A stretch of DNA of 34,669 bases from assembly GCA_012521755.1 (NCBI GenBank), contig JAAYLV010000126.1, forward strand, positions 1 through 34,669. Reading direction: 5' to 3'. The notes beneath the pieces are model-generated. The model ran no database searches. It was given only the letters and a program-made list of their open reading frames with translations, and was not told the DNA's origin. The translations under genes were made by a program, and so were the position numbers. The stretch is from Bacillota bacterium (GTDB taxonomy: Bacteria; Bacillota; Limnochordia; JAAZLZ01). Of this stretch, positions 16,799 through 25,462 are shown piece by piece; within the stretch, counting starts at the first letter, position 1, and each line of letters opens with the position of its first letter.

Positions 16799-17971
16799 TT
16801 GAGTGAGGGCATCGGACCTTTGGTCAAAGAGGTCGAGAGGATTTACAATTCCGAGCGCAACCAAAAAACCTTGCGCTGCTGGCAGGGAATCGCCGACTTT
16901 CGCGGTAAATTCCGGGGCTACCCCACGGATAGGAGGGAACTCGGCGGCAAGATCCCGTTCATCGCGGACTTGATGCCGCCCCTATGGGCAAAGATTTTCG
17001 GCTACAACGTCCGGGAGTATTACACCGACCCGGAAACCTTTTTGGAATACTACCTCAAGCAGCAGATCTACCAATTTGAAGAGCTCCAGGACGACACCCC
17101 CGTTCTCAAAGCAGTCCCCATCTACATGGGCACAGGCTTTGAATCGGGGCTTTATGGGGCCGTGACCCTCTACAGCGACACAACCGATCCATGGGTGGCC
17201 CGGGAGCCCGTCCTGAAGGAGCCGGAAGACCTAGCCAGGCTGGAGCCGGCCGATTTTTATCGAACAGGTCAGATGCCCCTAGTCCATGAGTTCTATCGGA
17301 CGTTGACTGGGCTCCTGCCCGATGATTGGCAGGTGATCTTCCCCGAGCTCGGCCGGGGGCCCTTCGGCGTGGCCGTCCACTTGCGGGGCTACGACACCCT
17401 GCTGATGGACCTGATCCTAAATCCCAAGTTCGCGCAGGACCTATTGGGTTTCCTGGTGGAAGACCGCATCCGCTGGACGAAAGAGCGGGCGAAGTTCCTG
17501 GGGACCAATGAGGCTTTGGGGAACTTGAACAACGATGAAGTCTGCTGCCCAATGCTTTCCCCGGCCCTCTATGAAGAGATGATCCTGCCCCATGAGATCA
17601 AGATCGCCGCGTTCCATGGAGGGGCAGGCTACTGGCACAGCTGCGGGAACATTACAGAGCTTTTGCCCCTAATCAAGCGCATCCCGGGGTTGAAGATGGT
17701 GCAAGTGAGTCCCCAGACGGACCTCTCCACGGCCTGCCGGGTGTTCGCCGGCGCATCCTTAGAGCTTGACGTCAATCCCGTCAGGGACATTCTCGATACC
17801 TCCGAGGAAGGGATGGCCGCCAAGCTCCAGGAATACAAGGATGGTCTGGTCCAAAACGGCCACACCAAAGCTTACATCCGGGCCGGGAGCCTTGCGCCCC
17901 TGGCGACAGCCGACCAGGACCTGGCCAAGATCAAGACCTGGATCAGGGTCGCCCGGGAGATTCTTGGGTAA
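16799..17971 (+). CDS. Uroporphyrinogen decarboxylase family protein (MtaA/CmuA-like, divergent)
   Basis: This is the only plus-strand gene. The 390-residue protein has the URO-D fold of cobamide-dependent methyltransferases rather than of haem-pathway HemE. The zinc-binding signature HSCGN (His280, Cys282) follows an ALGNLNNDEVCC region with acidic residues at the active-site mouth. The third zinc ligand of MtaA-type enzymes, a Cys in a GPxC-type motif near the C-terminus, is not seen; the equivalent region reads RAGSLAPLA. It may therefore bind metal differently or act on a non-corrinoid substrate. The start is TTG, 11 bases after AGGA. No corrinoid protein gene is adjacent. The substrate is unknown. 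Confidence 0.85.
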   Translation: MSEGIGPLVKEVERIYNSERNQKTLRCWQGIADFRGKFRGYPTDRRELGGKIPFIADLMPPLWAKIFGYNVREYYTDPETFLEYYLKQQIYQFEELQDDTPVLKAVPIYMGTGFESGLYGAVTLYSDTTDPWVAREPVLKEPEDLARLEPADFYRTGQMPLVHEFYRTLTGLLPDDWQVIFPELGRGPFGVAVHLRGYDTLLMDLILNPKFAQDLLGFLVEDRIRWTKERAKFLGTNEALGNLNNDEVCCPMLSPALYEEMILPHEIKIAAFHGGAGYWHSCGNITELLPLIKRIPGLKMVQVSPQTDLSTACRVFAGASLELDVNPVRDILDTSEEGMAAKLQEYKDGLVQNGHTKAYIRAGSLAPLATADQDLAKIKTWIRVAREILG

Positions 17972-17982
17972 GGAACGCGAAA

Positions 17983-18015
17983 AGGTACCCAGACAGGCAT
18001 GCTGGCTGGGTACCT
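17983..18015. terminator. Shared bidirectional terminator
   Basis: A perfect ten-base stem AGGTACCCAG/CTGGGTACCT (17983-17992 and 18006-18015) lies between the convergent URO-D gene and csp. On the minus strand TTTT follows directly, giving a good terminator for csp. On the plus strand only a weak T-tract follows, so termination of the URO-D transcript is less certain. Confidence 0.8.
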
Positions 18016-18037
18016 GCAATTTCCCCGGAGTCGCCCC

Positions 18038-18238
18038 CTACAACTTCACAACGCTGGTTGCCTGCGGCCCCCGCTGTCCTTCCACGATTTCGAACTCAAC
18101 CTGCTGTCCTTGCTCTAAGGTCTTGAACCCTTCACCCTGAATAGCCGAGTAGTGCACAAAAACATCGTCTCCGCCATCTTCCCGCTCGATGAACCCATAA
18201 CCTTTCTCCGGGCTGAACCATTTTACTGTTCCTAGCAT
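18038..18238 (-). CDS. Cold-shock protein, CspA/CspB family
   Basis: This 66-residue single-domain OB-fold protein binds single-stranded RNA or DNA and acts as an RNA chaperone. It starts [19 protein letters not shown]1 is KGYGFIE and RNP2 is VFVHY, and the length is exactly that of the family. The ATG at 18238 is chosen over an upstream in-frame start because of the family N-terminus and GGGAGGA about ten bases before it. It has a very good promoter and a structured 5' leader, and ends at a hairpin terminator, so it forms a single-gene unit. Confidence 0.97.
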   Translation of the reverse strand: MLGTVKWFSPEKGYGFIEREDGGDDVFVHYSAIQGEGFKTLEQGQQVEFEIVEGQRGPQATSVVKL

Positions 18239-18264
18239 TGGACTGCATTCCTCCCAAGTGAACG

Positions 18265-18297
18265 CTTGCAACGGGGGCTCATGGCCCCTGTGGCAAG
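18265..18297 (-). other. Nested hairpin in the csp 5' leader
   Basis: An inner GGGGC/GCCCC stem with a five-base loop (18274-18288) is enclosed by CTTGC/GCAAG (18265-18269 with 18293-18297). It begins at about the predicted transcription start, so the csp mRNA would carry a 5'-terminal stem-loop upstream of its Shine-Dalgarno sequence. Confidence 0.5.
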
Positions 18298-18300
18298 GGA

Positions 18301-18329
18301 ATCATAACACTTTTCACAAGATTTGTCAA
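18301..18329 (-). promoter_or_regulatory. Strong sigma-A promoter of csp
   Basis: On the minus strand a perfect TTGACA (18324-18329) and TATGAT (18301-18306) are 17 bases apart, with a TG extension one base before the -10. Transcription would begin near 18294. This is the best vegetative promoter in the window. Confidence 0.85.
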
Positions 18330-18335
18330 GAATGG

Positions 18336-18362
18336 CAATGTTGTGTTCCACAGAGAACATTG
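18336..18362. repeat. Inverted repeat just upstream of the csp promoter
   Basis: CAATGTT (18336-18342) and AACATTG (18356-18362) form a seven-base inverted repeat between the end of the Ca2+ ATPase gene and the csp -35 element. No T-tract follows, so it is a weak terminator candidate at best; an operator is possible. Confidence 0.3.
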
Positions 18363-18369
18363 GCCAAAA

Positions 18370-21051
18370 TCACTGGGAGGCCCGCTGGAGAACCTTGATG
18401 GTCTCCACTATCAGCATAGGTATCATCGCCATACCGAGGGCCCTCATCCAGACTTCCAAGCCCATGGGCACCACATCGAAAACCTTCGCGACGGCCGGGA
18501 TCAGCATGACAGACAGCTGGAGCAGCCCCGAGCCAAAGAAAGCGTAGATGATCTGGGGATTGCTGGAGAACCCCAATTCGAGAAGGCTTTCCTTAACCGA
18601 GCGGGTGCTGAAGGAGTAGAACAGCTGGGAAAGGGCCAGCACGGCAAAGGTAGCGCTGCGAGCCACTGCTAGGTCGTAATTGGCCAACGCCCACCGATAG
18701 GTTAACAAGCTGACTCCGCCGATGAAGGCGCCGTGGATGAGAATGCGGGTCCCGAGCCCCTCGGCGAAGACGCCTTGTTTGGGTGGGCGGGGTTTTTGCT
18801 TCATGATCCCCTTCTCCCCCGGCTCAACGCTGAGGGCCAAGGCCGGTAGACCATCGGTGATCAAGTTGACCCACAGGATCTGGATAGCCGTGAGGGGACG
18901 ACCGAGGCCCATGAGGATTGCCGACGTGATGACCAGCAGCTCACCCATGTTGCAGGCCAGCAGATACTGGATGGCCTTGCGGATATTAGCGTAAATCGTC
19001 CGTCCTTCGGCGACCGCGGCCACGATGGTGGCAAAGTTGTCATCGACCAAGATAAGGTCCGAGGCCTCCCGGGCCACATCGGTACCGGTGGCTCCCATGG
19101 CTGCGCCGATGTCTGCCCGCTTCAAGGCCGGCGCATCATTGACCCCGTCTCCCGTCATGGCCACCACATGGCCCTTCTCCTGCAAAGCTTCGACGATCGT
19201 CAGCTTGTGGTGGGGTGAAACCCGGGCAAAGACATTGACATCCTCCACCACCGTCGCCAGTTCATGGGCATCCATCTGGTCCAATTCCTGCCCCGTGATG
19301 ACCCTAGCCCGGGTTGACGGGACGATGTCCAGCTGGGCGGCGATGGCCAAGGCGGTATCGGGGAAGTCTCCAGTGATCATGATAGGGCGAATGCCCGCCT
19401 GATGGCAAAGGCGAACAGCATCATAGACTTCCTCCCGCGGCGGATCCACCATCCCCACCAGCCCCAGGAAGACCAGGTCCTCCTCCAGCTCCTCCTGTCC
19501 CGGCTCCTCAGACCAGGGCCGCACCGCGACGGCCAGCAGGCGATAGGCTTCGCCGGCAAGCTGGCAGTTGGCCTGGTAAATCTCATCAAGCAACCGCCGA
19601 TCCAAAGGTCGAAGTTCGCCGTCCCAGAAAACGTGGCTGCAGATGGGCAGCACCCGGTCGGGGGCTCCTTTGGTGACGGCCAGATAAGTGGGCGACTCGC
19701 CCCAGGGCAGGGGATCGCCCCACTGATGCAAGGTGCTCATCAGTTTGCGATCCGAATCGAAGGGGATTTCCTTCACACGGGGATACTTGTCGCACAAGGC
19801 CCTAGGTTCCAGATTCCCCTTCTTCGCGGCCACCAGGAGGGCCAGCTCTGTGGGATCGCCGAAACTCTCCCCGTCTTCGTAGATGCAAGCGTCGTTGCAC
19901 AAAGCCCCTGCCGTAAGCAAAAGATCGATGTTGTCGAACCCCTCCACGCAGCGGCCGCCAATGTAGATCTTCTGGACAGTCATCTTGTTTTGGGTGAGGG
20001 TGCCCGTCTTGTCGGAGCAGATGACCGTGGCGGTACCAAGGGTTTCCACCGCAGGCAATTTGCGGATGATGGCATTGCGCTTCTGCATCCGCTGCACTCC
20101 CAAGGCCAGCGTGATGGTGGAAATAGCGGGCAGTCCCTCCGGGATCACCGCGACCGCCAAGCTCACCGCGGTCAAGAACATCTCGTGGATGGGCTCGCCC
20201 CGCTTGATGCCGATGAAGAATACGAAAATGACGAGGGCGATGGCGCCAAGACCAAGGGTCCGCCCCAGCTCTCCCAGCCTTTGCTGAAGGGGTGTGGGTT
20301 GGGGACGGGTGCGATGCAGCATGGCGGCAATCTTGCCCAATTCAGTGTTCATGCCCGTGGCGGTGACGACGCCCACCCCTCGCCCCGCTGCCGCGACAGT
20401 GCCCATGAAAACCATATTGGTCCTATCACCCAAGGACCGCTCGGACAGGGCTTCGGTAGTCTTTTCCACCGGGACCGACTCGCCCGTCAGGGCCGCCTCG
20501 TCGACCCGGAGGGCCGCCGCCTCCAGCAGCCTCATGTCAGCCGGGATCTGGTCCCCTGCTTCCAGGAGGACGATGTCGCCGACGACCAGCTCCCGGACCG
20601 GCAAAGATGCCTCCCGTCCGTCCCGCAGGACCCGGGCGTGGGGCTGGGTCATCTTGCGCAATGCCTCCAACGCGCGCTCCGCTTTGCTCTCCTGGATGAC
20701 GCCGAGAAGGGCATTAAGGATAACGATGGCCATAATGACCACTGCGTCGAGGATCTCCCCCAGAAAGCCGGAGATCACCGCCGCAGCGATCAGAATCAAC
20801 ACTAGCGTCTCTCCCAGCTGGCCCGCTAGACGAGCCCAAAAGCTCGGCGGCGGTTCCTCAACCAGCTCATTAGGTCCATGCTCGGCAAGGCGCCGCCCGC
20901 CTTCTTCTTGAGTCAACCCTTTGGCCGAAGAAGACAGCATCCTCAAGACCTCTGGGCCATCAAGTTGGTAAGGCTCCTTATCTGTTGGCAAAGATAAAGA
21001 CCGGCCTTCTTGCGATAGCCGATCTGCGTTCGGCTGCGATTCTTTCTTCAT
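18370..21051 (-). CDS. P-type Ca2+-transporting ATPase (SERCA-like, P2A)
   Basis: This 893-residue membrane pump is predicted to export Ca2+ using ATP. It has an actuator motif TGES (about 189-192), the phosphorylated Asp347 in CSDKTGTLT and the hinge motif TGDGVNDAPAL. The Ca2+-binding residues known from SERCA are present: Glu305 in PEGLPA (M4), Asn and Glu in YLLACNMGELL (M5), and Asn, Thr and Asp in NLITDGLPALAL (M6). The C-terminal cation-ATPase domain has four further membrane segments. The ATG follows GGAGGAAAGCA. It starts only 35 bases after csrA with no visible terminator between, so it is probably read from the flagellar operon. Confidence 0.95.
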   Translation of the reverse strand: MKKESQPNADRLSQEGRSLSLPTDKEPYQLDGPEVLRMLSSSAKGLTQEEGGRRLAEHGPNELVEEPPPSFWARLAGQLGETLVLILIAAAVISGFLGEILDAVVIMAIVILNALLGVIQESKAERALEALRKMTQPHARVLRDGREASLPVRELVVGDIVLLEAGDQIPADMRLLEAAALRVDEAALTGESVPVEKTTEALSERSLGDRTNMVFMGTVAAAGRGVGVVTATGMNTELGKIAAMLHRTRPQPTPLQQRLGELGRTLGLGAIALVIFVFFIGIKRGEPIHEMFLTAVSLAVAVIPEGLPAISTITLALGVQRMQKRNAIIRKLPAVETLGTATVICSDKTGTLTQNKMTVQKIYIGGRCVEGFDNIDLLLTAGALCNDACIYEDGESFGDPTELALLVAAKKGNLEPRALCDKYPRVKEIPFDSDRKLMSTLHQWGDPLPWGESPTYLAVTKGAPDRVLPICSHVFWDGELRPLDRRLLDEIYQANCQLAGEAYRLLAVAVRPWSEEPGQEELEEDLVFLGLVGMVDPPREEVYDAVRLCHQAGIRPIMITGDFPDTALAIAAQLDIVPSTRARVITGQELDQMDAHELATVVEDVNVFARVSPHHKLTIVEALQEKGHVVAMTGDGVNDAPALKRADIGAAMGATGTDVAREASDLILVDDNFATIVAAVAEGRTIYANIRKAIQYLLACNMGELLVITSAILMGLGRPLTAIQILWVNLITDGLPALALSVEPGEKGIMKQKPRPPKQGVFAEGLGTRILIHGAFIGGVSLLTYRWALANYDLAVARSATFAVLALSQLFYSFSTRSVKESLLELGFSSNPQIIYAFFGSGLLQLSVMLIPAVAKVFDVVPMGLEVWMRALGMAMIPMLIVETIKVLQRASQ

Positions 21052-21086
21052 TGCTTTCCTCCACCACCTTGTTCATGCGGGTTTCA

Positions 21087-21329
21087 TCATTCATCCTTGG
21101 CCGATTGGATGATGTCGTCCAGGCCTTCCAGGGGGATCTCCTTCCCGGCGAGGGCGGCCCGACGGTTCTCTTCCAGTATCTCTTTGTAAACCTCCTCCCT
21201 ATGGACAGGAATGTGACGGGGGGCCGAGATGCCAATTTTAACCTGGTCTCCCCGGATATCCACCACAACGACGGTGATATCATCCCCGATCATAATCTTC
21301 TCGTCAACCTTCCTGGTCAACACCAGCAC
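21087..21329 (-). CDS. csrA: Carbon storage regulator CsrA
   Basis: CsrA is an RNA-binding dimer that represses translation, in Bacillota notably of flagellin (hag), by covering GGA motifs. The 80-residue protein begins with [18 protein letters not shown] and has the conserved [17 protein letters not shown] block. The start is GTG with AAGGAGGG upstream. fliW, encoding its protein antagonist, lies 32 bases before it. The usual hag target is absent from this window. Confidence 0.98.
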   Translation of the reverse strand: MLVLTRKVDEKIMIGDDITVVVVDIRGDQVKIGISAPRHIPVHREEVYKEILEENRRAALAGKEIPLEGLDDIIQSAKDE

Positions 21330-21361
21330 ATTAGTCCCTCCTTGGACCTTAGGAATGAGAG

Positions 21362-21814
21362 CTATCCCGTCTTCCGCTGTCCTTGGCCGGCCCCCATGAT
21401 GGGATGTCGAATAGAGTATTTCCCATCGGTCAGGACCACCTGCTTGCCCCGTCGAGTCTTGCCGTTAATCATCAGCGGAGCCTGTAAGTTGGCCGTCATC
21501 TTGGTCACATCCCGGGGCACGGTGACGATGGCGTAAACGGCAACGTCCCTAGGGTTGTCAATTGGACCTAGTTCGGCCAGGGCCTCCGCTTCCACCTGGA
21601 CCTGGTAATCAGGCCAAAAAACTGCCGGTTCGATGACGATAAAGGCCACATCCGGGTCGTCCGTCGACTGGAGACACCGAAATAGTCCATCTTTGCGTAT
21701 TTCTAGGATAACATAGCCTTTGTACTCTTCGAAGCCTAGTATGCCCGAAGGGAACTCGAGAATCTCATCCTCCAGCACTTCCAACGCACCAAACCGGGTA
21801 GTCTCAATGATCAC
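21362..21814 (-). CDS. fliW: Flagellar assembly factor FliW
   Basis: FliW binds flagellin and CsrA in turn and so couples flagellin synthesis to secretion. The 150-residue product starts [13 protein letters not shown] and includes [15 protein letters not shown], as in other FliW proteins. The GTG at 21814 is chosen because AAGAGGGGG lies nine bases upstream and the N-terminus then aligns with B. subtilis FliW. A start at 21838 would add eight residues and lacks a ribosome binding site. With this choice fliW begins 16 bases after the upstream gene ends. Confidence 0.94.
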   Translation of the reverse strand: MIIETTRFGALEVLEDEILEFPSGILGFEEYKGYVILEIRKDGLFRCLQSTDDPDVAFIVIEPAVFWPDYQVQVEAEALAELGPIDNPRDVAVYAIVTVPRDVTKMTANLQAPLMINGKTRRGKQVVLTDGKYSIRHPIMGAGQGQRKTG

Positions 21815-21830
21815 CAGGTCCATCCCCCTC

Positions 21831-22310
21831 TTAAGCATAGACGTCTATATGATTCGCCAACGGCTCCCAACGAACCTCCACCCGGGGCGAAAAAAGAAGC
21901 GGCCTCATCAAGAGCCTCTCCGGAGTGAAATCGATCGCCACCCTGCCGGGGGCAACGGTGATCTTGGGAGGTTTATGGGGCCAAATGTCGACATTAATGT
22001 CCTTTGTCTCCTGTGATGGGTCCGGGAGTTCAGTCACCGGATGGCCGTCGGCCAACAGATCCCCTTCCTGAGCCATGCGGGTGATCCCCGCGAGGACCTT
22101 CTCTTGACCTAAAGCGGCAGCCGCCCTGCTAAGCTCCAAGGAAGTCTTGCAACCCAGCTCATTCCACTGCTCGCGGGCGTCGATGAAGACCCTGGGCAGC
22201 TGGGTTTTGACTTTGAGACTTGCTTCTTCCCGGTGGATCTCCCAGCGGGGCATGACAACAGACAGCTCAACCCAGGCCTTCCCCCGCAACTCTACGGCCG
22301 GTCGCCACAT
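21831..22310 (-). CDS. DUF6470 family protein (YviE-like)
   Basis: The 159-residue protein has no signal peptide. Its order between flgL and fliW is that of B. subtilis yviE (DUF6470), a family of unknown function in flagellar clusters. Typical features are an N-terminal beta-strand stretch of short polar repeats (PRWEIHREEASLKV) and a C-terminal segment GRVAIDFTPERLL. The ATG is preceded by AGGTGGCAGG, which overlaps the flgL stop. The role is unknown; the constant neighbourhood suggests a part in late flagellar assembly. Confidence 0.8.
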   Translation of the reverse strand: MWRPAVELRGKAWVELSVVMPRWEIHREEASLKVKTQLPRVFIDAREQWNELGCKTSLELSRAAAALGQEKVLAGITRMAQEGDLLADGHPVTELPDPSQETKDINVDIWPHKPPKITVAPGRVAIDFTPERLLMRPLLFSPRVEVRWEPLANHIDVYA

Positions 22311-22321
22311 TTACCTGCCAC

Positions 22322-23218
22322 CTACCTGAGAAAATCGAGAAGGGAAGGCTGGATAATCCGAGCCCCGGAGGCCAGGGCCGTCCGATAGGCGTTCTCTTCC
22401 ATCTTGAGCTCCATGACCACTTCGGCCAGGTCGATATCCTCCGTTTGGGAAAGGAGCCTCTGGAGATTAAGGCGAAAATCTGTCAACCGCTCCCGGGTCA
22501 TCTCCAGCCGGTTCACCTTGGCCCCAATTTCCGATCGCCACCGGAGCAAATCATCGGTGCACTCTGTCACCTTGGCCAGGCCCGTCTCCGACAGCTCGTC
22601 GCAGTCACCCGCCCGGAGCCAATCCCGCACCTGGATCAAGGTGCTGAAGATCTCAGCAAAGACTGCATCGCCCGGCAGATTATAGTCCATCACGATGCCG
22701 ATGCCAATCTCGACTTCTAGTTTGCCGCTGTCACCGTTGTAGGCAACAGACTCAATCTCGCCATCCGCGCCGACCACCGTCACAAAGGGTGCTTCGGCCG
22801 TTCGATGGCCGGCAAACAAATGCCGGACGCCGTGGGTGCTGTTGGCGGTGAAAACCAGTCCCCTCAGGATCTGATCCACCTCATCCGCGAGGGCATGCCT
22901 GGATTCATCGGGCAGGTTGTCATTGGCGCCGTTGATGACCAGCTCCCGCACCCGGTGCAAAGCCTCGCCCACGCTGCTTAGGACGCTGTCGCTGGCTTCC
23001 AGCCAAGAAAGCATATCATCCACATTATCCCGGTACTGGTCCGTTTCCATCAGGGAGGTCCGCAGCCTCATGATCCTGGCCACCGCGGCCGGATCATGGG
23101 AAGGCAGGGTGACTTCTTTGCCCGAGGAGAGCTTGTCATTCAGCCTGCCCAGGCGCTCCATCCCCTGGTTCAGGTTGTAGAGCATCTTTTTCGCCATCAT
23201 GTTATTGGTAACCCGCAA
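22322..23218 (-). CDS. flgL: Flagellar hook-associated protein 3, FlgL
   Basis: FlgL (HAP3) forms the junction between hook-associated protein FlgK and the filament. At 298 residues it has the family length. The flagellin-like N-terminal helix begins MRVTNNMMAKKMLYNLN and includes LSSGKEVTLPSHDPAAVARIMRLR. The C-terminal helix ends ASGARIIQPSLLDFLR, which matches the D0/D1 pattern. The TTG start is supported by AAGGAGGG eight bases upstream and lies 15 bases after flgK. Confidence 0.96.
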   Translation of the reverse strand: MRVTNNMMAKKMLYNLNQGMERLGRLNDKLSSGKEVTLPSHDPAAVARIMRLRTSLMETDQYRDNVDDMLSWLEASDSVLSSVGEALHRVRELVINGANDNLPDESRHALADEVDQILRGLVFTANSTHGVRHLFAGHRTAEAPFVTVVGADGEIESVAYNGDSGKLEVEIGIGIVMDYNLPGDAVFAEIFSTLIQVRDWLRAGDCDELSETGLAKVTECTDDLLRWRSEIGAKVNRLEMTRERLTDFRLNLQRLLSQTEDIDLAEVVMELKMEENAYRTALASGARIIQPSLLDFLR

Positions 23219-23233
23219 GATCCGCGCCCTCCT

Positions 23234-24637
23234 TTAGCGGCCCACTAGGCCCATCCGATTGATGATGGTATCCACCGCCTCATCCATCGCGGTAATCACC
23301 CGGGCGGCGGCATTGTAAGCGTGCTGGAACCGGATCAGATTGGTCATTTCTTCATCCAAGGAGACTCCCGCGACCATCTCCTGCCTGTCTTTGAGATGGG
23401 CAACCAGGATCTCCTGATTGCGGGCCCTCACCTGGGATTGCTGGGTGTCAACCCCCAGGGCCGCGATGAGGGCGCCGAAGAATTCGCTCGGGTTGGCGGT
23501 GCCGTCATTGAAAAGCAGTTCATGCTTTAGCTCCGCCATGGCCCGGGCGTTGCTTCCGTCCCCCTTCTCCCCGGTCCGTGAGGCAGCTATCCTGTTAAGA
23601 TCCTCCAGCCAGGGGTTGACGGCGATGGTGCCGGCATCGGTGCCAAGGAAGAAAGGCTGTCCGGTATCGCCCGACAGGTCAATACCCTGTTGATGGACTT
23701 CATTGATAGCCTCGATCAAGACTGACGCGAGGTGGTCCAGTTCGGCCACGTAGGCGGGGATGTCCCCGTCCCGGAAATCGAGCATCCCACGCAAGATCCC
23801 CGACTCAATAAGGACCGGCTGCTGATTCCGCTCCCAAAGGATTTCGAGGAGCTCCGGATTGTCGACCTTGGGCCTGGCGACCATGGCAAAGGCCGTGGTG
23901 CCTTCAACAAGCAAAGCGCCCCCCACGTTGACGGAAATCATACCCTGGTGGCGCTCGGAGACGCTAATATTGACTATTTCAGCCAACTGCTCCAGGAGGA
24001 GGTCCCGCTTGTCGAAGAGATCGTTGGGCACATCCCCCACCGCGATGATCTTGCCGATTTGACTGTTTAGGCTCGCGATCTGCTGGGCGATGGCATTGAT
24101 CTCCTCCACCTTCACCCCAGCCCCCAAGTTCACATCGGCCCTGAGGACAAGCAGCTGCCTCCTGGCATCTTGGAAGGCGTCGGCCAGGACCATGGCCCGC
24201 TGGCGGACGACCGCCCGGTAAGACATATCCTCCGGGTGCTGACTTAAGCCTTGCAGGGACTGCCAGAACAGATCCATGGCCTCCCGGATGCCCCAGTCGG
24301 AGGGCTCGTTGAAGATCAGCTCCACTTGGGACAGCAAGTCCCGCCTGGTCGCCCATCGTCCCAATTCCTGGGCCTCCTGGCGGATCTGCTGGTCGGTGAA
24401 GGCGTCCCTGATCCTTTTGATTTCAGCTACGGTTACGCCCGTCCCCAGCTGGCCCGCGCCCACGCCCCGCTGGATGGCAGGCACGGGGTACGGGGTAGTA
24501 GTCGACAAGACCGCCTGCTGCCTGCTGAAACCCGGGGTATTGGCATTGGCGATATTGTGACTAGTCACATCGAGGGCCGTGCGCTGAGCCATGATGGCCC
24601 TTCGTCCAATCTCCAGTCCAAAAAATGTTGAGCGCAT
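23234..24637 (-). CDS. flgK: Flagellar hook-associated protein 1, FlgK
   Basis: FlgK (HAP1) is the first hook-filament junction protein, exported by the flagellar type III system. The N-terminal rod/hook motif ALDVTSHNIANANTPGFSRQ is present, and the C-terminal D0 helix includes LIRFQHAYNAAARVITAMDE. The length of 467 residues is within the family range and there is no signal peptide. The ATG has GAAGGATC upstream, 16 bases after the flgN stop. Confidence 0.97.
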   Translation of the reverse strand: MRSTFFGLEIGRRAIMAQRTALDVTSHNIANANTPGFSRQQAVLSTTTPYPVPAIQRGVGAGQLGTGVTVAEIKRIRDAFTDQQIRQEAQELGRWATRRDLLSQVELIFNEPSDWGIREAMDLFWQSLQGLSQHPEDMSYRAVVRQRAMVLADAFQDARRQLLVLRADVNLGAGVKVEEINAIAQQIASLNSQIGKIIAVGDVPNDLFDKRDLLLEQLAEIVNISVSERHQGMISVNVGGALLVEGTTAFAMVARPKVDNPELLEILWERNQQPVLIESGILRGMLDFRDGDIPAYVAELDHLASVLIEAINEVHQQGIDLSGDTGQPFFLGTDAGTIAVNPWLEDLNRIAASRTGEKGDGSNARAMAELKHELLFNDGTANPSEFFGALIAALGVDTQQSQVRARNQEILVAHLKDRQEMVAGVSLDEEMTNLIRFQHAYNAAARVITAMDEAVDTIINRMGLVGR

Positions 24638-24653
24638 GATCCTTCACCATCCA

Positions 24654-25091
24654 TTAGGCCCTGGTATCTAGCCAGGCTCCGCCCTTTGGCCCGCCTCCGC
24701 TGTAGGTCCCCTTCTCGTCCCCATCCCCCATGAGGGCCCTCAAGGAGAAGTCCACATAGGCCAAGGCCGTCGCCAACAGCTGTTCGTTGGCCTTGTTGAT
24801 CTCTTGCAGTTCGAGGCACAGCCGGGCCATCTCCCGGCCTTTTTCCAGGAGTCTGGAGCCTGGATACTGCTCCTCCATCTCCTGCAGGGTCAAGGACCCG
24901 CCGGGAAGGCCCGCCCTTTCTTCTTCATTTTGCTGCAGGCTCTCCGCCAGCCGCTCCTCTTGGGCGGCCAGTTCCAACAAATCATCGATGGCGCCGCTTA
25001 AAATGGCCCGTTGTTTTTCACGGGCCACATGGCACAAAGCAATCAGCGTATCACACTGCCGCGACAGGATGTCCAGCTGGGCTTCCTCCAT
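24654..25091 (-). CDS. flgN: Flagellar export chaperone FlgN
   Basis: FlgN is the cytoplasmic chaperone of FlgK and FlgL. The 145-residue product is almost wholly helical, with heptad-like stretches (AQEERLAESLQQNEEERAGL and the LCLELQEINKANEQLL region), as expected for the family. The C-terminal tail is Gly-rich and low in complexity. The gene lies between flgM and flgK, and the ATG follows GGTGGGG. Confidence 0.9.
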   Translation of the reverse strand: MEEAQLDILSRQCDTLIALCHVAREKQRAILSGAIDDLLELAAQEERLAESLQQNEEERAGLPGGSLTLQEMEEQYPGSRLLEKGREMARLCLELQEINKANEQLLATALAYVDFSLRALMGDGDEKGTYSGGGPKGGAWLDTRA

Positions 25092-25106
25092 GGCACCCCA
25101 CCCTCA

Positions 25107-25406
25107 CTAGCGCAGGCTGCGATCCACGATCAGGCGGCCAAGCATCTTCTCAGCCACTTCCAAGCTTGACACGTGGTAGGTTCCACTCTTGATGGCGTTG
25201 TGGAGGGCTTCCACCCTGTCCTGGCGGATATCGGGTGTGGCTTTGATGCTCTGCAGCGCCAATTGGATTTCCTGGCCCCGTGTCGACAAGTTGACTTTGT
25301 CCACCGCCCCGGGTTCCTGCCCTTTCTCTATTTTTCCCATCTTTACCTTGGCCTGACTGCCGTAAAGACGGTAGACTTGCTGAATCTGTTTATCGGAGAT
25401 CATCAT
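25107..25406 (-). CDS. flgM: Anti-sigma-28 factor FlgM
   Basis: FlgM holds sigma-28 (SigD) inactive until the hook is complete. The 99-residue protein has the expected short disordered N-terminus, a VDKVNLSTRGQEIQLAL motif and a C-terminal sigma-binding helix region (RVEALHNAIKSGTYHVSSLEVAEKML, here shown only in part as AIKSGTYHVSS). The ATG is preceded by GGAGGAG; a second ATG follows directly. No sigma-28 promoter was seen upstream. Confidence 0.96.
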   Translation of the reverse strand: MMISDKQIQQVYRLYGSQAKVKMGKIEKGQEPGAVDKVNLSTRGQEIQLALQSIKATPDIRQDRVEALHNAIKSGTYHVSSLEVAEKMLGRLIVDRSLR

Positions 25407-25462
25407 ATTATCTCCTCCGTTCTTCTACCTAACCTAGTCTTCGGCAAACCCCCGGGGAAACT

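Noticed and set aside
19402-20805. A 467-residue open frame on the plus strand
   Set aside because: It lies wholly antisense to the Ca2+ ATPase gene, has an unnatural composition rich in Gln, His, Gly and Asp, and shows no family motif. It is a shadow of a high-GC coding strand.
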